NCBI GenBank assembly: GCA_003427395.1
Contig: BFEA01000449.1
Span: 1,045,706 to 1,066,712, forward strand
Direction of reading: 5' to 3'
DNA length: 21,007 nt
Origin: Chara braunii
Taxonomy: Eukaryota; Streptophyta; Charophyceae; Charales; Characeae
The notes under the pieces are model-generated. The model ran no database searches, had not been told where the DNA came from, and was given only the letters and a program-made list of their open reading frames with translations. Of this stretch, positions 1 to 10,517 are shown piece by piece. Positions within the stretch are counted from its first letter, which is position 1. Each line of letters begins with the position of its first letter. The position numbers were made by a program, and so were the translations under genes.

Positions 1-94
<94 letters not shown>

Positions 95-250
95 TCGTCC
101 TTCTCTCGCTCTTCCCCTATCCCTTTTCCTTCTCTCTCTCTCCCCCTCTTTCCCCCTCTCTCCTTCCCCCCCCTTGCCTTTTCTCCCTCTCTCTCTTCCC
201 CTCTCTCTCTCTCTTGCATCATCATCTGACCCTCTCTCTCCCTTCCCCTC
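1..250. repeat. (CT)n / (ATCT)n microsatellite and pyrimidine tract
   Basis: Positions 1-64 are an uninterrupted CT dinucleotide run. It passes into about seven ATCT tetranucleotides up to about 92, then into an irregular C/T-only tract with residual CT runs to about 250. The plus strand is almost free of purines here, whereas most of the next 20 kb is purine-rich. Open frames through this stretch are low-complexity artefacts. The run touches the window edge, so its true length is unknown. Confidence 0.97.
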
Positions 251-3062
251 ACTTAGCATATGACTAACCCTTCTCCCCCCTCACTTGGAAAATATTGTCA
301 GGGCACGAGCGGAGAACGAAATCAGACCTCACTGAAAGTGGAGAAAGAGGATAAGGGGGAGGTAGTCGGTCCCTTGTGCCACCAAGAAGGCAAGAGAGAG
401 GACGTCCAAAAAAGAAAGTGGGAGAGGCGGAATCCGGAAGAAAGCATAAGTTGAAAGTGAGGTCATTTTGACTCAACCATCTCCCTGACTGCATGACTAT
501 GAGAAGACAATGGGCTGATTGAACAACAAGAGGGAACAATGAGCAACCAAAAGACTTGAAAGAATAGGCATGTGGGAATGACTATGTGTTGACCCCCGAT
601 GGGCGATGGGGGATTGTATGGATCTTTTTGTTTGTGTGGGATTGTGCAGGTAAGTGATGGATAAAGATGCCTTGAGCGGGATAGGGGCAAGTGTAACCGG
701 GCGTCAAGAGGGAAAGGGAAGAGGGCGTAGGGGCTATGGGACCCTTGACATAAAACTACCCCATGGATATGACTTGTGCGTTTGAAGACTAGGGGTGCAA
801 ATGGGAGTGCTGTCATGCCAAGGAAAAAGTGATGATGTGTGCGCATGCATAAGAGGACCCCGAAAAGACTAAGGGGCCTACTTCAATAAGGTGGGAAGCA
901 AATTGAGAGATCCGATGGACGTGTAAAGGCGAGGAGGAGGACGGCCCCACCGCACCCCGATGACGCCATATAGCCAAAATGCTTAGGGAAATGGTGCGTG
1001 GCCTAAGGATGACGCTTAACCTACGCACAAAAGAAGAGAAAGGCTCAAAGAACCCCTGGACTGCCTGCGTATTGGAAGGAGCAGTTGCTTGAGAACACAA
1101 TAAAGAATAAAAAAAAATCAGCGTTGCGGAACGACCAGCGAGACTACCACCCGGCGTGAGGGCTGAGCTACATCCCCAATGCCAAAGCTCTCTCGCGCGA
1201 TGGCCCACCCCCATCCATCTCAAAGCACTAGGTGGGGGTGACCTTGGGACGAATGGCCCTCGCCCTTAGCATGAGTGTGGGCGGGCCGAGCCAACTGGGA
1301 CCCGCAGTGGGGTCGACTAAGGCTCGAAAGTCTACAGGGGTTTGGCCCTACAAAAATGGTGGAGGTGACGGCCATAGGGTTAAATTGACCCTTGCGATTT
1401 CGACGGGGGCGCCCAACGCATTGACGTGTACACAACCCAAGATAAGGAAAATGGACTTGTGTTTGCTCTTTCCCTTGTGAGAAATCAGATTTGAGGGTGG
1501 CTGGGCGCATGGCATGGCCAGGCCTGGAGGTATAACATGCATGCTATGCACTTGATCAGCCNTTNCNTTGNGGAATGNNTCTAGCCCTCCTTCNTCCGGT
1601 GCTGGTGTTCGCCAGTCCGGGGAAGCCTTGGGCAAGTCGCAGGTCGACTCTTCCTCTTCGTATGAAAGAAGGGCTCCGGTTACCTGGCAGGCGGTTGGTG
1701 CTTGGCTTAGGCCGAGCTCCAATGAAAATCCCGCGGCGGAGTGATCCGACCGGACGGGTGTCCTTCTATCCCCTTCTTTGAGCCCAGTGGGCTCATGCAC
1801 TTTGCACTTTTTTTTGAAATGTTTGAAGGAACCAATATGAACACAACAGGTCATCAAGAAAGAACAATCCTATCCTATGAAAGGACAGACAAGTGAAGAG
1901 ACGGGAATGAAGGGAGTTGCTAGACTCCAAGGAAAACTAGCTCACCCTGGAAGACTCTCACGAGAATGAACCAACCACTATGTATGAAAGTAGGGGGAGT
2001 GACACTCATTGTCCTGAGAGAAAATCTGTGAGTTATGGGTAGGAAGCGCTGGGTGCACCAAGGGAAAGACACTTGTACTATGTGTGTCCCACTTGGGACT
2101 TGTGATTGCATGATTGGGATTTCGAGCGTCCTGCCATTTGGAAGGAAAAAATTGGTTTGCGCCGGCCGGTGAAGTTCACCGGGTTCCGTGTGTGTGGGTC
2201 GGGTCACCGGACTGTCAGGCAAGGGTTGGTCTCGTCGGCTGATTAGTAGCATTCTCACCAGAGCGGTCCGAGCATGGCTCGATGATCTTGCCCAAGTGGG
2301 ATGTGAAACCTCTTCAGGCGGGGCGGCTGCTTGGCGGCAGACGGCAGGGGGACCATTGCATATGGGGCAAGGAAAGAGCCTCGGAGGCGATTAAGAGCTT
2401 CTCGTAGCATGGCTTGGGAAAAACTGTTCCTTATCGGACCGATGAAAGTGAATGCCTGGACGGCTGGCTCCAATGGCCCTACCGAGATGTGCGGGGTGAT
2501 TCCCGAGATTAACGGTGGGTATACGAGCGGCAAGTCGGGATGGGGTATTCTGGGTAAGGAGGAAAGGGCGAATGCCTTGCTGAGACCTGGGTACCGCGCT
2601 CGCGACGGTTGAGCTGTGCTTGAGGTATGGGATAAAACCCTACCGATAGTACCAGCGGAGAAACCATATTGGGATGGTCGGTGAGGAGATGACCGGCCCG
2701 TATGTGAGATTGCCTGATTTTTTTATGTACCCTCCCCCGTAAAGATTGATTGAGCTTGGATTGTTGGACGGGTATTCTTCTAAGTCTATTCCCCCTCCCT
2801 TCTAAGTCCACACGAGTGAGAGATGATCGGAAGGAAGAAGGATAGAGGTCAATTGGAATGGAACCAAGAGAAAGAATGTGGACAAATGGGTGGCCGACCG
2901 AGGGAATTATGGGAAAAGGGGTACTTAGGAATGGGAAGGTAAATTAGGGAAACCTTAATGGGGGGTCTGAAATAATCCTCATTTAAGAAAAGGGGTTGCC
3001 CTGACCAGAAGAACCGGTTGGTACTCTTTCATGAAAAACAGGGGCCGGGTGCTGGAAACAAG
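251..3062. other. 2.8-kb stretch without a supportable gene
   Basis: I see no recognisable coding sequence here. All open frames on both strands are short (under about 170 codons), overlap each other and show no motif I know. Composition shifts along the stretch: purine-rich on the plus strand at 300-1050, more balanced and GC-richer at 1130-1800 and 2160-2650, and purine-rich again up to gene copy A. The plus-strand frame at 2331-2612 and the minus-strand frame at 2255-2533 are the most protein-like by eye, but neither could be identified. No tRNA, rRNA or clear LTR terminus was seen. Confidence 0.6.
1562..1594. other. cluster of ambiguous base calls (N)
   Basis: Single Ns occur at 1562, 1565, 1567, 1571, 1578, 1579 and 1594, interspersed with called bases. 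This is not a scaffold gap, which would be a run of N. It suggests a low-quality or collapsed-repeat consensus, so frames crossing these positions are unreliable. Confidence 0.98.
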
Positions 3063-3875
3063 ATGGCGCGATGGTTGTCTCCCCCGACTTATACCAGCGG
3101 TCCAAAGATGCCAGTAGACGTAAAGGATGGGATGTCGGTCGTCCTCCCGGAAGATGGGGCGTGGACGGACCTTGAACCAGCATATCAAACCGTGATGCTG
3201 AATGGGAAAGACGTGTTCTTGAGGATAGAGACGGTATGGGCTAATGTTAGCTTGACAAGGTTGTCACCAAGTTTAATGGATTTGGAGTTCCGAGGAACAG
3301 TGGAAGCTCGGGGGTGGGTCTACTTGTCGCAAGATGGGAAAAATGCTATGATCATAGAATTGGCACTCGGGAATACGCCGGACGAATTGTTTAAGAAGGC
3401 GGAAGCGGAGGTCGTGTGGGCTGCGTATCAGCGAAGGGAGATGGAAATGGAGAGGGTAGATGTGCGGGTGGAACTTGGGGATAGAGGAAGCATGAGGCGA
3501 CTCGTAAGAACCATGCGATGTGTGCTGCCTCCCTTCCTAGTGGATGCGGTTTTCGGAACTCGGAGCAGGCTAGTACGGATATGCCAGTCCATGACGAACC
3601 TCGGGCTATACCAATGCGCTAGGCAGGATTTCTTTCGGTTGTCAGTAGAAATGGGGCCGTTTGAGGGGAACTGGGCGGACGAACTAGCCGAGATACTAAG
3701 TTGTCTTAGCTTAGACAATATCTATGTCTCTAGCCCTGTACATTGGGGGATAGTGTATAGAAATGTAGCAATAGGGGAGACATTCCTGGAGGGGGTGAAA
3801 GAGTTGTTCTACGACGGAGAGGACGATTTCGGTGATGAGGACGAGGATGAGGAGATAGAGGATTTGGACTTCTGA
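3063..3875 (+). CDS. unknown protein, tandem family copy A (intact)
   Basis: This is a 270-codon open frame of unknown function. The start at 3063 is the first ATG in the frame, and its context (A before ATG, then GGC) matches copies C and D, whose proteins also begin Met-Ala-Arg. The N-terminal half looks beta-rich, with the block GWVYLSQDG near residues 97-105. The C-terminal half looks helical: CVLPPFLVDAVFG at about 157-169, then FFRLSVEMGPFEGNWADEL at about 193-211, then IGETFLEGVKELF at about 237-249. The protein ends in a run of about 20 mostly Asp/Glu residues. I see no signal peptide, transmembrane segment or metal-binding motif. It is the only undamaged member of a four-copy tandem family, so it is the one most likely to be, or to have recently been, a functional gene. 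It may be a host gene or an accessory ORF of the downstream retroelement. The lack of visible introns mildly favours the latter. Confidence 0.7.
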   Translation: MARWLSPPTYTSGPKMPVDVKDGMSVVLPEDGAWTDLEPAYQTVMLNGKDVFLRIETVWANVSLTRLSPSLMDLEFRGTVEARGWVYLSQDGKNAMIIELALGNTPDELFKKAEAEVVWAAYQRREMEMERVDVRVELGDRGSMRRLVRTMRCVLPPFLVDAVFGTRSRLVRICQSMTNLGLYQCARQDFFRLSVEMGPFEGNWADELAEILSCLSLDNIYVSSPVHWGIVYRNVAIGETFLEGVKELFYDGEDDFGDEDEDEEIEDLDF

Positions 3876-3937
3876 GAGGATGGGGAAACTTAACTTAGGG
3901 AGGACGGGTGGCTTGGTGTTGTGCGGGAAAGGGGAAG

Positions 3938-4627
3938 ATGACTAGAGAAGAAAGGATGATGGAATACCCCTTCAAAGGCTGGGAACCACGACGACTCAGA
4001 GGAGGAATAGAAATGCCTATACCAACAGGGAACGGATGGAGAGGGACCACGTGGGAAAGAGGAAGGTTGGGACGATTTAGCAAAGGGCAAAGTGGAGTCA
4101 GTTGGAACGATTGTCCTTTCCGAGGATGGATGACACCTGTTTTGCACTATGTTAGCCATGGGGCAGAACCCGATGTGGCTTCTAGGGGATGCAAAGACGC
4201 GAATCCGGAAGGAAGGCAAGAGGTTCGCCAATGAAGAGTGGGACGAAGTTAGTAGCAAAGTTGTGATGGGAGGATGAAAAGAACTCAGGCCTCCCTGCCT
4301 GCGCATAACAGCTTGGGTACCCGAGTTCGTGGCCGACTGGTTCGGGGGTTTGAGCACATAGCAGACGTAGCCGACTCCATGAGGAAAGTACACATAGAAT
4401 GTGCCTGGCTGACCGAGGAGTTCTATAGGTTTTCCTTAAAGTATGGGCCCTTCTACAGGGATAAGGCCGGTGAGGTCATCACCATCCTGAGAATAGGCAA
4501 GTACGACCGCCTAGAAGTAAGCGCGAAAGCTTGGGACGCCATAGTTAGCTGGGAGGCGGAGGCGGCGGCCGCGCCATCCTATGTGGACGATGTCTTTTTG
4601 CTGTTTGAGGTGCGGTGGTTTGATTAG
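3938..4627 (+). pseudogene. tandem family copy B, disrupted (2 frameshifts, 2 stops)
   Basis: A broken full-length paralogue of copy A begins 62 bp after A ends. Homology runs through three frame segments. The first, from ATG 3938 (Met-Thr-Arg) to about 4090, contains the GGIEMPIP segment. The second, about 4089-4345 in another frame, contains VESVGTIVLSEDG, then a TGA at 4131-4133 where relatives have Trp or Lys, then a second TGA at 4275-4277, then WVPEFVADWFGGL, the counterpart of VLPPFLVDAVFG in A. The third, about 4345-4627, contains FYRFSLKYGPFYRDKAGEV and a C-terminal YVDDVFLLFE. Read frame by frame, only the last third looks like a gene; the alignment to A, C and D shows it is one decayed gene. 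The acidic tail is nearly absent. Confidence 0.7.
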
Positions 4628-4891
4628 AAGGGTTCAAAGTTCGAGCGCCACGGGAAGGATGGAGTATGGAGGATGCATGTGATTTAGGGTGTAACATAAG
4701 AAAGGGGCATGTACATTAGTCAGCAAGGGATGCGAGGAGGCCAAAATAAAGGCAGGCATGGAAACGGGATAGCGGCAAGAACCGGTGTACGATAAGTAGG
4801 GGGGGGGGTTGAAAGACTAAAACACGAAAGGCGTGGAATCTCGGTGGGTGCAGCAAGCAGACTAAGAAAGCGGGAAAGGAGACGTTGCGAG

Positions 4892-5683
4892 ATGGCCCGA
4901 CGAATGACGTTCTGGGAGGATAGACCTCGTGGGATCATGCCACCAAGAATATCAAAAGGCAGGGTCGAAATAAGCCTGCCGGCAAGAAGTACGGTAGGGA
5001 ATCCGGTGATGGACTGGGTGGGGGTAGAGTTGGTGGAAAATACAGTGTACCTAGTAGTGGAGCTGGAATTGCGTGCGAGAGGGGAGTTCGGGGGCGTAGA
5101 CTTGAATCGCTCGGGGCGTGTGCATGCGACGGGATCCTTACACCTGTCGGAAGAGGGATGGCGGACCTTTGGGATTGCTTTGGCTTTCGAGGATGACCCC
5201 GTGCGAATGTTCGAAGGGGCATGGCAAATAACCTGGCGGGAGGGGTTTGAGTTTGCAGACCCGGGACCAGATGACGTAACGGCGGAGGTAAAAGTCACCG
5301 CGGCAGGGGTCTTTGAGCTACCAAGTGAGGTCATACGGATGAGTCTACCGCCCTTCCTGCTAAGACAAATGGGGGCCATAGAACGAGTGGAGCAGGCGGT
5401 GACTGCCGTAACGAGGCTAAATTTCGACGAAGCCTTAATGTATCGAGAATACTACCGTGTCTTTCTAGAGATGGGGCCTTTCGGGGACGAACAGGGGCGC
5501 GAGGTGCTTTGCATTCTACGAGCAGTGGTAAATACTAAGCCGAGAATCCCCCAAATAAGTGATGAGACCATGTAGGGGGTCATCCGGCGAGAGGTAGGTC
5601 AGGGCGCGACCTACATAGATGATCTCTACCGGTTGTACGAACACCCAGAGGAGACTACTGCTCCCGGGGGTATGGTGGGATAG
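4892..5683 (+). pseudogene. tandem family copy C, interrupted by one in-frame TAG
   Basis: This is a 263-residue paralogue of A with the same Met-Ala-Arg start, and 4892 is the first ATG in the frame. Shared blocks are GRVEISLP, TGSLHLSEEGW, MSLPPFLLRQM and YYRVFLEMGPFGDEQGREV. The frame meets TAG at 5573-5575, but 35 further codons continue the homology (GVIRREVGQGATYIDDLYRLY) to a second TAG at 5681-5683. In copy A the residue aligned with the stop is Trp (HWGIVYRNV), so the stop is most simply a TGG-to-TAG transition. The product could be a protein shortened by about 36 residues that loses the C-terminal block, or read-through could occur. A run of ten G residues (4799-4808) lies in the 264-bp gap after copy B. 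Confidence 0.7.
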
Positions 5684-5846
5684 TTGGGACTAGAAAAGAG
5701 GAATGAAAACACGAAGGGCAAGGGGGCAGTAGGTGAACGGTTTCTAAGGATTGGCTGTAACACTTTCTATGTGGATCATGCAGGAAATCACCAAGGTAAC
5801 CATGGCAGCAAGACGTGAGCATATGGAACTTCAGGCCCGTGTGAGA

Positions 5847-6615
5847 ATGGCACGCCAACCTCGGTACCCCGAACCGCCGTGGAATAACGGTGGACGCTGG
5901 GAAGTATCCCTCCCAACGAGTTCAACTTATCGGGGGTTCGATATAGAATGGCGGGCTGTAACTTTGGGGAGGGACGCCGCCTTCATGTTGGTAGAATGTC
6001 GGTGGACAGGGATGAGACTCGACCGAGGACCCGGGGACGATCTGTTTTCCAATCTGGAAGTTACCGGGACCGTGTATCTGCCTGAGATCGGCTGGCACTC
6101 GTTGGGGGTAGAGATAGCACAAGGTCACGAGCTGGCGCCAGTTTTTCAAAGGGCCGCCCGGACGTTGACCCGGATAGCACAATCAGTCAGGGGTAGAAGG
6201 AACGTGGGCTTACTTACCCGGGTGGAAATGGGGGGATGGCGTGAATTCAGAGCACCAACCACGCCACTGAGGTGCCGGGTCCCCCGTTTTATGATAGATC
6301 TCGTCTTCGGGAGCCTTGCAAGGGCGAGAGCTAGCAGACTCGGCAATAATGTCGGCAGACCACTTTCCCTCTCTAACCATCGGGATGTTCTATGATGTCG
6401 CCGTGAGGCATGGGCCGTTCTGGGGAAACAGGGCCCACGAGTTGCTAGAGGTCATCCATATCCTGATATTTCGTGCGCCCTGGCTAGACCAGACAGGGCA
6501 CAAACGCATAATCCAAAGGGAAATCGAGATAGGAGAGAGCTATTTGGCAGGGGTGGCTGAGCTATTCGAGGAGCCGACCGAACCGGAAGAACCACGAGGG
6601 CGCGAGCGGGACTAG
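5847..6615 (+). pseudogene. tandem family copy D, one frameshift
   Basis: This is the fourth paralogue. The first frame holds Met-Ala-Arg at 5847, GGRWEVSLP, VTGTVYLPEIGWHSLGV and RVPRFMIDLVFGSL. At about 6320-6340 the homology moves to another frame, which continues with FYDVAVRHGPFWGNRAHEL and IGESYLAGVAELFEEPTE to the TAG at 6613-6615. Neither frame has the complete family architecture alone. The downstream frame has no ATG at its beginning, so it is not an independent gene. Earlier in-frame ATGs exist at 5769, 5778, 5802 and 5823; 5847 is preferred because it aligns with the starts of A and C. Copy D lies 467 bp upstream of the gag start. Confidence 0.7.
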
Positions 6616-7082
6616 GATCCGCGGGCAGGCCAATAGGGCAGATCCAGTATAGTTCGCTGCGTACGGAAATCCGTCAATGAGAATAAGAAAGGGGCCTCGG
6701 ACCCGGATGGCTAAAACCCATTAGGAAAACAAAGAAGGGGGTAGACTCCTAATGATTGACCATAACCCTGAAGGTCAAAAATAGGAAACACTGCTTGGAA
6801 AGACTTTCCCTAGCAGAATGCCTAACCCGGACTCCCTCGCATCGGCCCGACGGGACAAGGGCATGACAAACAGGCTTGTGATAAAGGAAGCCAAGTCACG
6901 CTCATAGCTCGGCTGAGCGGCAGGGCCAGTCGTGGTTCCTCCTTAAGGAAGGGCAATCAGGAAACGAGGATGGGAAAGGAGGCTATATAGATAAGCCAAC
7001 AGGGTTGGGAGCCTAGGAAACCTAAAATACCTCGCATTGCGTGTGTCCTGGGAATTCTTTGGCGTATGCAGAACTAGGCAAA
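6616..7082 (+). promoter_or_regulatory. intergenic region before gag with TATA-like motif at 6984-6990
   Basis: No gene is visible here. A TATATAG motif lies at 6984-6990, about 100 bp before the gag ATG at 7083, at a plausible distance for a promoter with a short leader. The region was compared by eye with 11650-12017 as a possible LTR pair and no similarity was found. A TATA-like heptamer is expected by chance fairly often, so this is only a candidate. Confidence 0.3.
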
Positions 7083-8712
7083 ATGGCAACGGAGGAGGAG
7101 ACAGATAATCATAAGAGTGAAGAAGAACCGGGCTTAGGAGGCAGTGCTGCACAAAGCAAAAGGGGGCAGAAGGACAGAGAATCGATAAATCCGGATGGTA
7201 CCAAAGGGAACCGGAAGGAGGTCTCCACAGGGGAAAGCTCGGGGAAAGCTGGGGGAAGCAGGCAGGGAACTCAGGGGACCAAGGAAGGCAGGAATAAGGA
7301 TAGGACAAGCCCCGGAAACTTGGAAGGAGCCGTGTCTAAGAAAGTAAGGGTCACGGATACGAGGCGCAGACTAGCCGAGATAGACAAAAGGACCGCGGAA
7401 TACAAGGCAAGATTGATTGAGGAAATGATGACTGGGATCGAAGAGGGCACTCTGCAGGAGGAGCCCCGAGACGAACGGAGAACCGGTCGAGGTGAGACTG
7501 GACAAGGGGATAAAGGTAGTGACCGTGGGGGAACGCCGAGCAAAAGAAGGAAAGAAGGGGATAACTCTTCAGGGATGGACGTGGAAAAGGCTACGACCCC
7601 GCCAGCCATAGATAATAGGGCTAGCCGCCTGCCGACCACGCCAGCAGTGACGCGAGGGTGCGAAGGACTCTGGAGCCTTAGGGAAAGAGTGTTGGGATGG
7701 TTTGACCCACAAGGAACTACGAAAACTAGGGAGGGACAGAAGGCCGACAAGGAAGGTCCGGATAACAGTGTGACAGGCGAGGCCAGCAGCTCTGAGGGCG
7801 GCCTTAAGAAGATAGTGTCGTCTCTCGTGCGAGCACTAAACAAAAATCAAGGCTACCTAGCGGATGCTAAGAAAAAGTTGACGTTTGATGGGTCGAACAT
7901 CACGCAATTCCTGATAGATTACGAGAACCTGGTTGCGCTGTTGAAATGGATCGAAGAGGAGAAGATGGACCGCCTGGGACAGCATGTGTCTTTGAGCCTA
8001 GGACGGGACATAGGTCATCGTAGCCGCAAGCCGGTCTTGGAAAGAAACCCGGGATGTGATGATGAGAAAGTATCTGGCAGCAGAAAAGATGGCAACGGAG
8101 GCCGATTTAGCGGCAGTCCAGAGAAAGAACTTCGCAACGTACAATGACTTCCTACGGGAGTTTACCTTAGTAGCACTAAGAATCCCCAGGGTTACGGATC
8201 GAATAATGAGTAAGTATTTCCTCAGACAGTTCTCCGAGTTCGACAAGGACAAGTTCTTGTCGGTTTACCAATAGACGAGCAAATTTGTAAACACTAGGGA
8301 CGTTGATTTCAGTACGGTAACGGATCTGGCCGAAAAGACGGTAGTGACCGAGACATTGGCCTTGCTTAAGGAAGGGGAGATTATAGACTTGACCAGTAGA
8401 ACGGGCGACAAGGTGAAAAAGGGGATTGAAAGCCTACACGAACGGGTGCACAGAGTCAACAACAAGATTGAAAGGATGGAGAGCGCGCTACTAGTTATGC
8501 AGCCGCAAGTATCCCGTCCCCCCCGCCCGCCCCAGGACGCAGTAGTTCCGTCAGGGGTGGCCAATCGTGGATTCGGACGGAGAGATCCCTCTAACGAGCA
8601 ATGCAAGTACTGTACCGCGATAGGACATTATGTGCGCGCGTGCCCAAAGCTCAACCATGATATTCTAAAAAGAAGGTGTACCAGGTCATTAAAGGGGGAG
8701 ATATTAGGACCA
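7083..8712 (+). pseudogene. gag: gag polyprotein with CCHC zinc knuckle, frameshifted
   Basis: Gag is the structural capsid/nucleocapsid protein of the element. ATG 7083 is the first in frame, within AAAATGGC. Residues 1 to about 240 are charged and low-complexity, with a short possible coiled coil around RRLAEIDKRTAEYKARL. A capsid-like helical region begins near LTFDGSNITQFLIDYENL (nt 7878). At about 8005-8014 homology moves to another frame (VIVAASRSWKETRDVMMRKY). That frame stays open to TAG 8272-8274, resumes, and contains the knuckle CKYCTAIGHYVRAC (CX2CX4HX4C, nt 8602-8643) before TAA 8713-8715. The first frame continues open past the shift to 8147 but loses its gag-like character. Neither frame alone gives capsid plus nucleocapsid. 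Confidence 0.8.
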
Positions 8713-8715
8713 TAA

Positions 8716-10164
8716 GGGGAACGGGTAAACTGGAACTCACCAGAAGGGATGCGGCGAGCCATTATCATGCTCAACGGGCTACAAATAACAGTCGTAGAAG
8801 CCGAACCGGTGGGCGAGATCATCTGGGATCAACGTCAGGGGCGCAGGCCGCAGGTCAATTTCATTTTGGAAAACGACGGACATGATAGGGTGAACGCGAC
8901 TACTCGGCTAGGAGCGGTTGGAAGAAGGATTAACCGTGACACCGTGATGGAGGAGGTTGCTGGAAGTTCGGAACCCCAGGCAGAGCCTGAGGCCGAGGAA
9001 CCGGAAAAGGACTATGGAAAACCTAGGGAAGAGGAGCCTACAGACAAAGTTTCCGCTGCCAAGAAGAAGTTTAGGTACCAAATCCCGATCTTATCCTTAC
9101 CTGAGATCGATGACACCATTAGCAAGTTACTAGGGACCATGGTGTTGGTGTCTTTTCAGACTATGCTGCAGGCTAGCCCTAGGTTGCTCAAAGGGCTTAG
9201 ACAATTGTTGACCCGACGGCGAGTAGAAATAGGCGACAACCCCGAACTACCTGAAGGGGAGAGGGAGGAGGAAGCTCCGCAAGAAGTAGCTAACCTTCAG
9301 AGGAGTCGCGAGGACTTGGAGGATCTCGAGAAAGTTTTTGCGAACATTCGTTTGAGTTTGCCCGACCGAGAGGGCGGCGAGGTCATGAGGTTACCTCCCG
9401 GGACAAAGCTTAGCTTTCATGCACTGCCTGTAGGGAAGCTGAAAATCCAGATCGGGACTCATCATACCGACGCGTTAGTAGACGGGGGGGCAAAAATAAC
9501 CCTTATAAGAAGAGATTTCGCAATGATCACGGGATGTACGGTAAACAAGGAAGTAACAGGGAGCCTCCGGGGAGATGGCGGGGAAATCTCGTTCGCTGGG
9601 TACGTCACGAAGTGTGCTGTAAAGGCAGGGGTCAGGGAATCAATCTGGTCATTTCAGCGGATGACCGTAATGGAGGAAATGGATCACGACATAATCCTCG
9701 GGAGACCGTGGTGCGCGAACGTAGAGATAATAGGCATGCACTTGCACGATGGCTCATATATGGTAGACATAGAGGACCCGGTGACCGGCCGGGGAGAGCT
9801 CCTCCGACTCCTTGGAACGGGAGCAGACCCCCCGAGGGGGAAATTGGCAACATGGTCGCCGTCATTCGAGGATAGCACGCGAAAAGGGGCTTTCGCACGG
9901 ATGGAGGGTATGAGAGAAAGGGTAGAAATCATGACTGAGGAAGCGTTCAACAAGAAGGAGTGGATCAAGATGGGCCTGCCTAAGAAGAAGAGGAGGCAGG
10001 GGGACGAAGTCCTAGGTGTTATGGTAGCAGAAAAGGAGTCAGAGATCGAACTTGGTGCTAGCCTGCCCAAACGGAAAGAAGTGCGCGTAGACATGCCGGA
10101 AATCGCACTCGAGATCCCTGATCTATTGCAACTCATCAAGGCCCTCAGATACCACAAGGTATGA
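8716..10164 (+). pseudogene. pol N-terminal part: retropepsin-like aspartic protease
   Basis: A 471-codon open stretch from ATG 8749 to TGA 10162-10164 continues the frame of the zinc-knuckle segment. A conserved helical block (residues ~108-158, containing PEIDDTISKLLGTM) precedes the protease, as in some Gypsy polyproteins. The catalytic segment is ALVDGGAKITLI at residues ~242-253 (DGG at nt 9481-9489), followed by the flap-end motif HDIILGRPW at ~313-321. The active-site triplet is Asp-Gly-Gly rather than the canonical Asp-Thr/Ser-Gly, which may impair activity or be a lineage variant. The TGA at 10162 is an interruption, because the frame continues in coherent protein (VDSAALAKFEREVQKGY) afterwards. 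Confidence 0.8.
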
Positions 10165-10517
10165 GTGGATTCGGCAGCCTTGGCCAAATTCGAAAGAGAG
10201 GTGCAAAAAGGATATTGCCTGAATGGGAAATTAGTTAGCATTCAACCACGAGTCATAGAGGCGACGGGGGCAATTCCGGCTGTTCATTTTTTAGGAAAAA
10301 GATCCCGGAAGGAAGTGTTCGAAAGTACAAGCCGATAGGGAAGAAAGCAAAACCGGTCTCGATCCTGTTAGAGACATCAAAGGAAGAGGCTATGGAGAAG
10401 GAGGAAGAGGTCCTTCGAGTGATCCAAGAAAGAAGGGCGACGGAGGGACATCGAATACCAGATGAGGTAGCGAACACAATGAAAATAGGGATAGACGGGT
10501 TCTTAACGGAAGAATAA
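10165..10517 (+). pseudogene. pol stub preceding the missing reverse transcriptase
   Basis: After the TGA the same frame continues (FEREVQKGYCLNGKLVSIQP) to AVHF at about 10290. There a slip within a T6/A5-rich stretch (10286-10300) moves the coding sense to another frame: KKIPEGSVRKYKPIGKK, then a Glu/Lys-rich segment, then IGIDGFLTEE and TAA at 10515-10517. By position this is the connector between protease and RT in Gypsy pol proteins. None of the RT core blocks (such as a Y-x-D-D catalytic motif) is present here or anywhere else I read in the window. Confidence 0.6.

Larger units (their letters stand above)
3063..6615 (+). repeat. tandem array of four paralogous genes (copies A-D)
   Basis: Four head-to-tail copies of one ~260-270-codon gene start at 3063, 3938, 4892 and 5847 (spacing 875, 954 and 955 bp) and end at 3875, 4627, 5683 and 6615. 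Shared blocks, in order, are: an N-terminal Met-Ala/Thr-Arg; a GG.(E/V)..P segment; a block of the form TG..(Y/H)LSE.GW; a VPPF(L/M).D.VFG-like block; an (F/Y)(R/Y)(F/V)....GPF..(N/E)...E(L/V)..IL block; and a terminal IGE(S/T)(Y/F)L.GV.ELF block followed by acidic residues. Divergence is high, so the duplications are old. Only A is open throughout. The family is not recognised. Confidence 0.75.

Noticed and set aside
2255-2612. Overlapping protein-like frames on both strands
   Set aside because: Neither strand shows a known motif, and both look equally plausible, so neither is reported as a gene. A translated search of both would decide.
6316-6615. Separate 99-codon gene downstream of copy D
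   Set aside because: It has no ATG at its start (the open frame begins at TTG), and its content is the missing C-terminal half of copy D, so it is the shifted end of the same gene.
7271-7843. Minus-strand 190-codon open frame
   Set aside because: It is antisense to gag. Its Ser/Pro/Leu-rich composition follows from purine-rich coding DNA on the other strand.
9684-10241. Minus-strand 185-codon open frame
   Set aside because: It is antisense to the protease region, which has clear retropepsin motifs on the plus strand.
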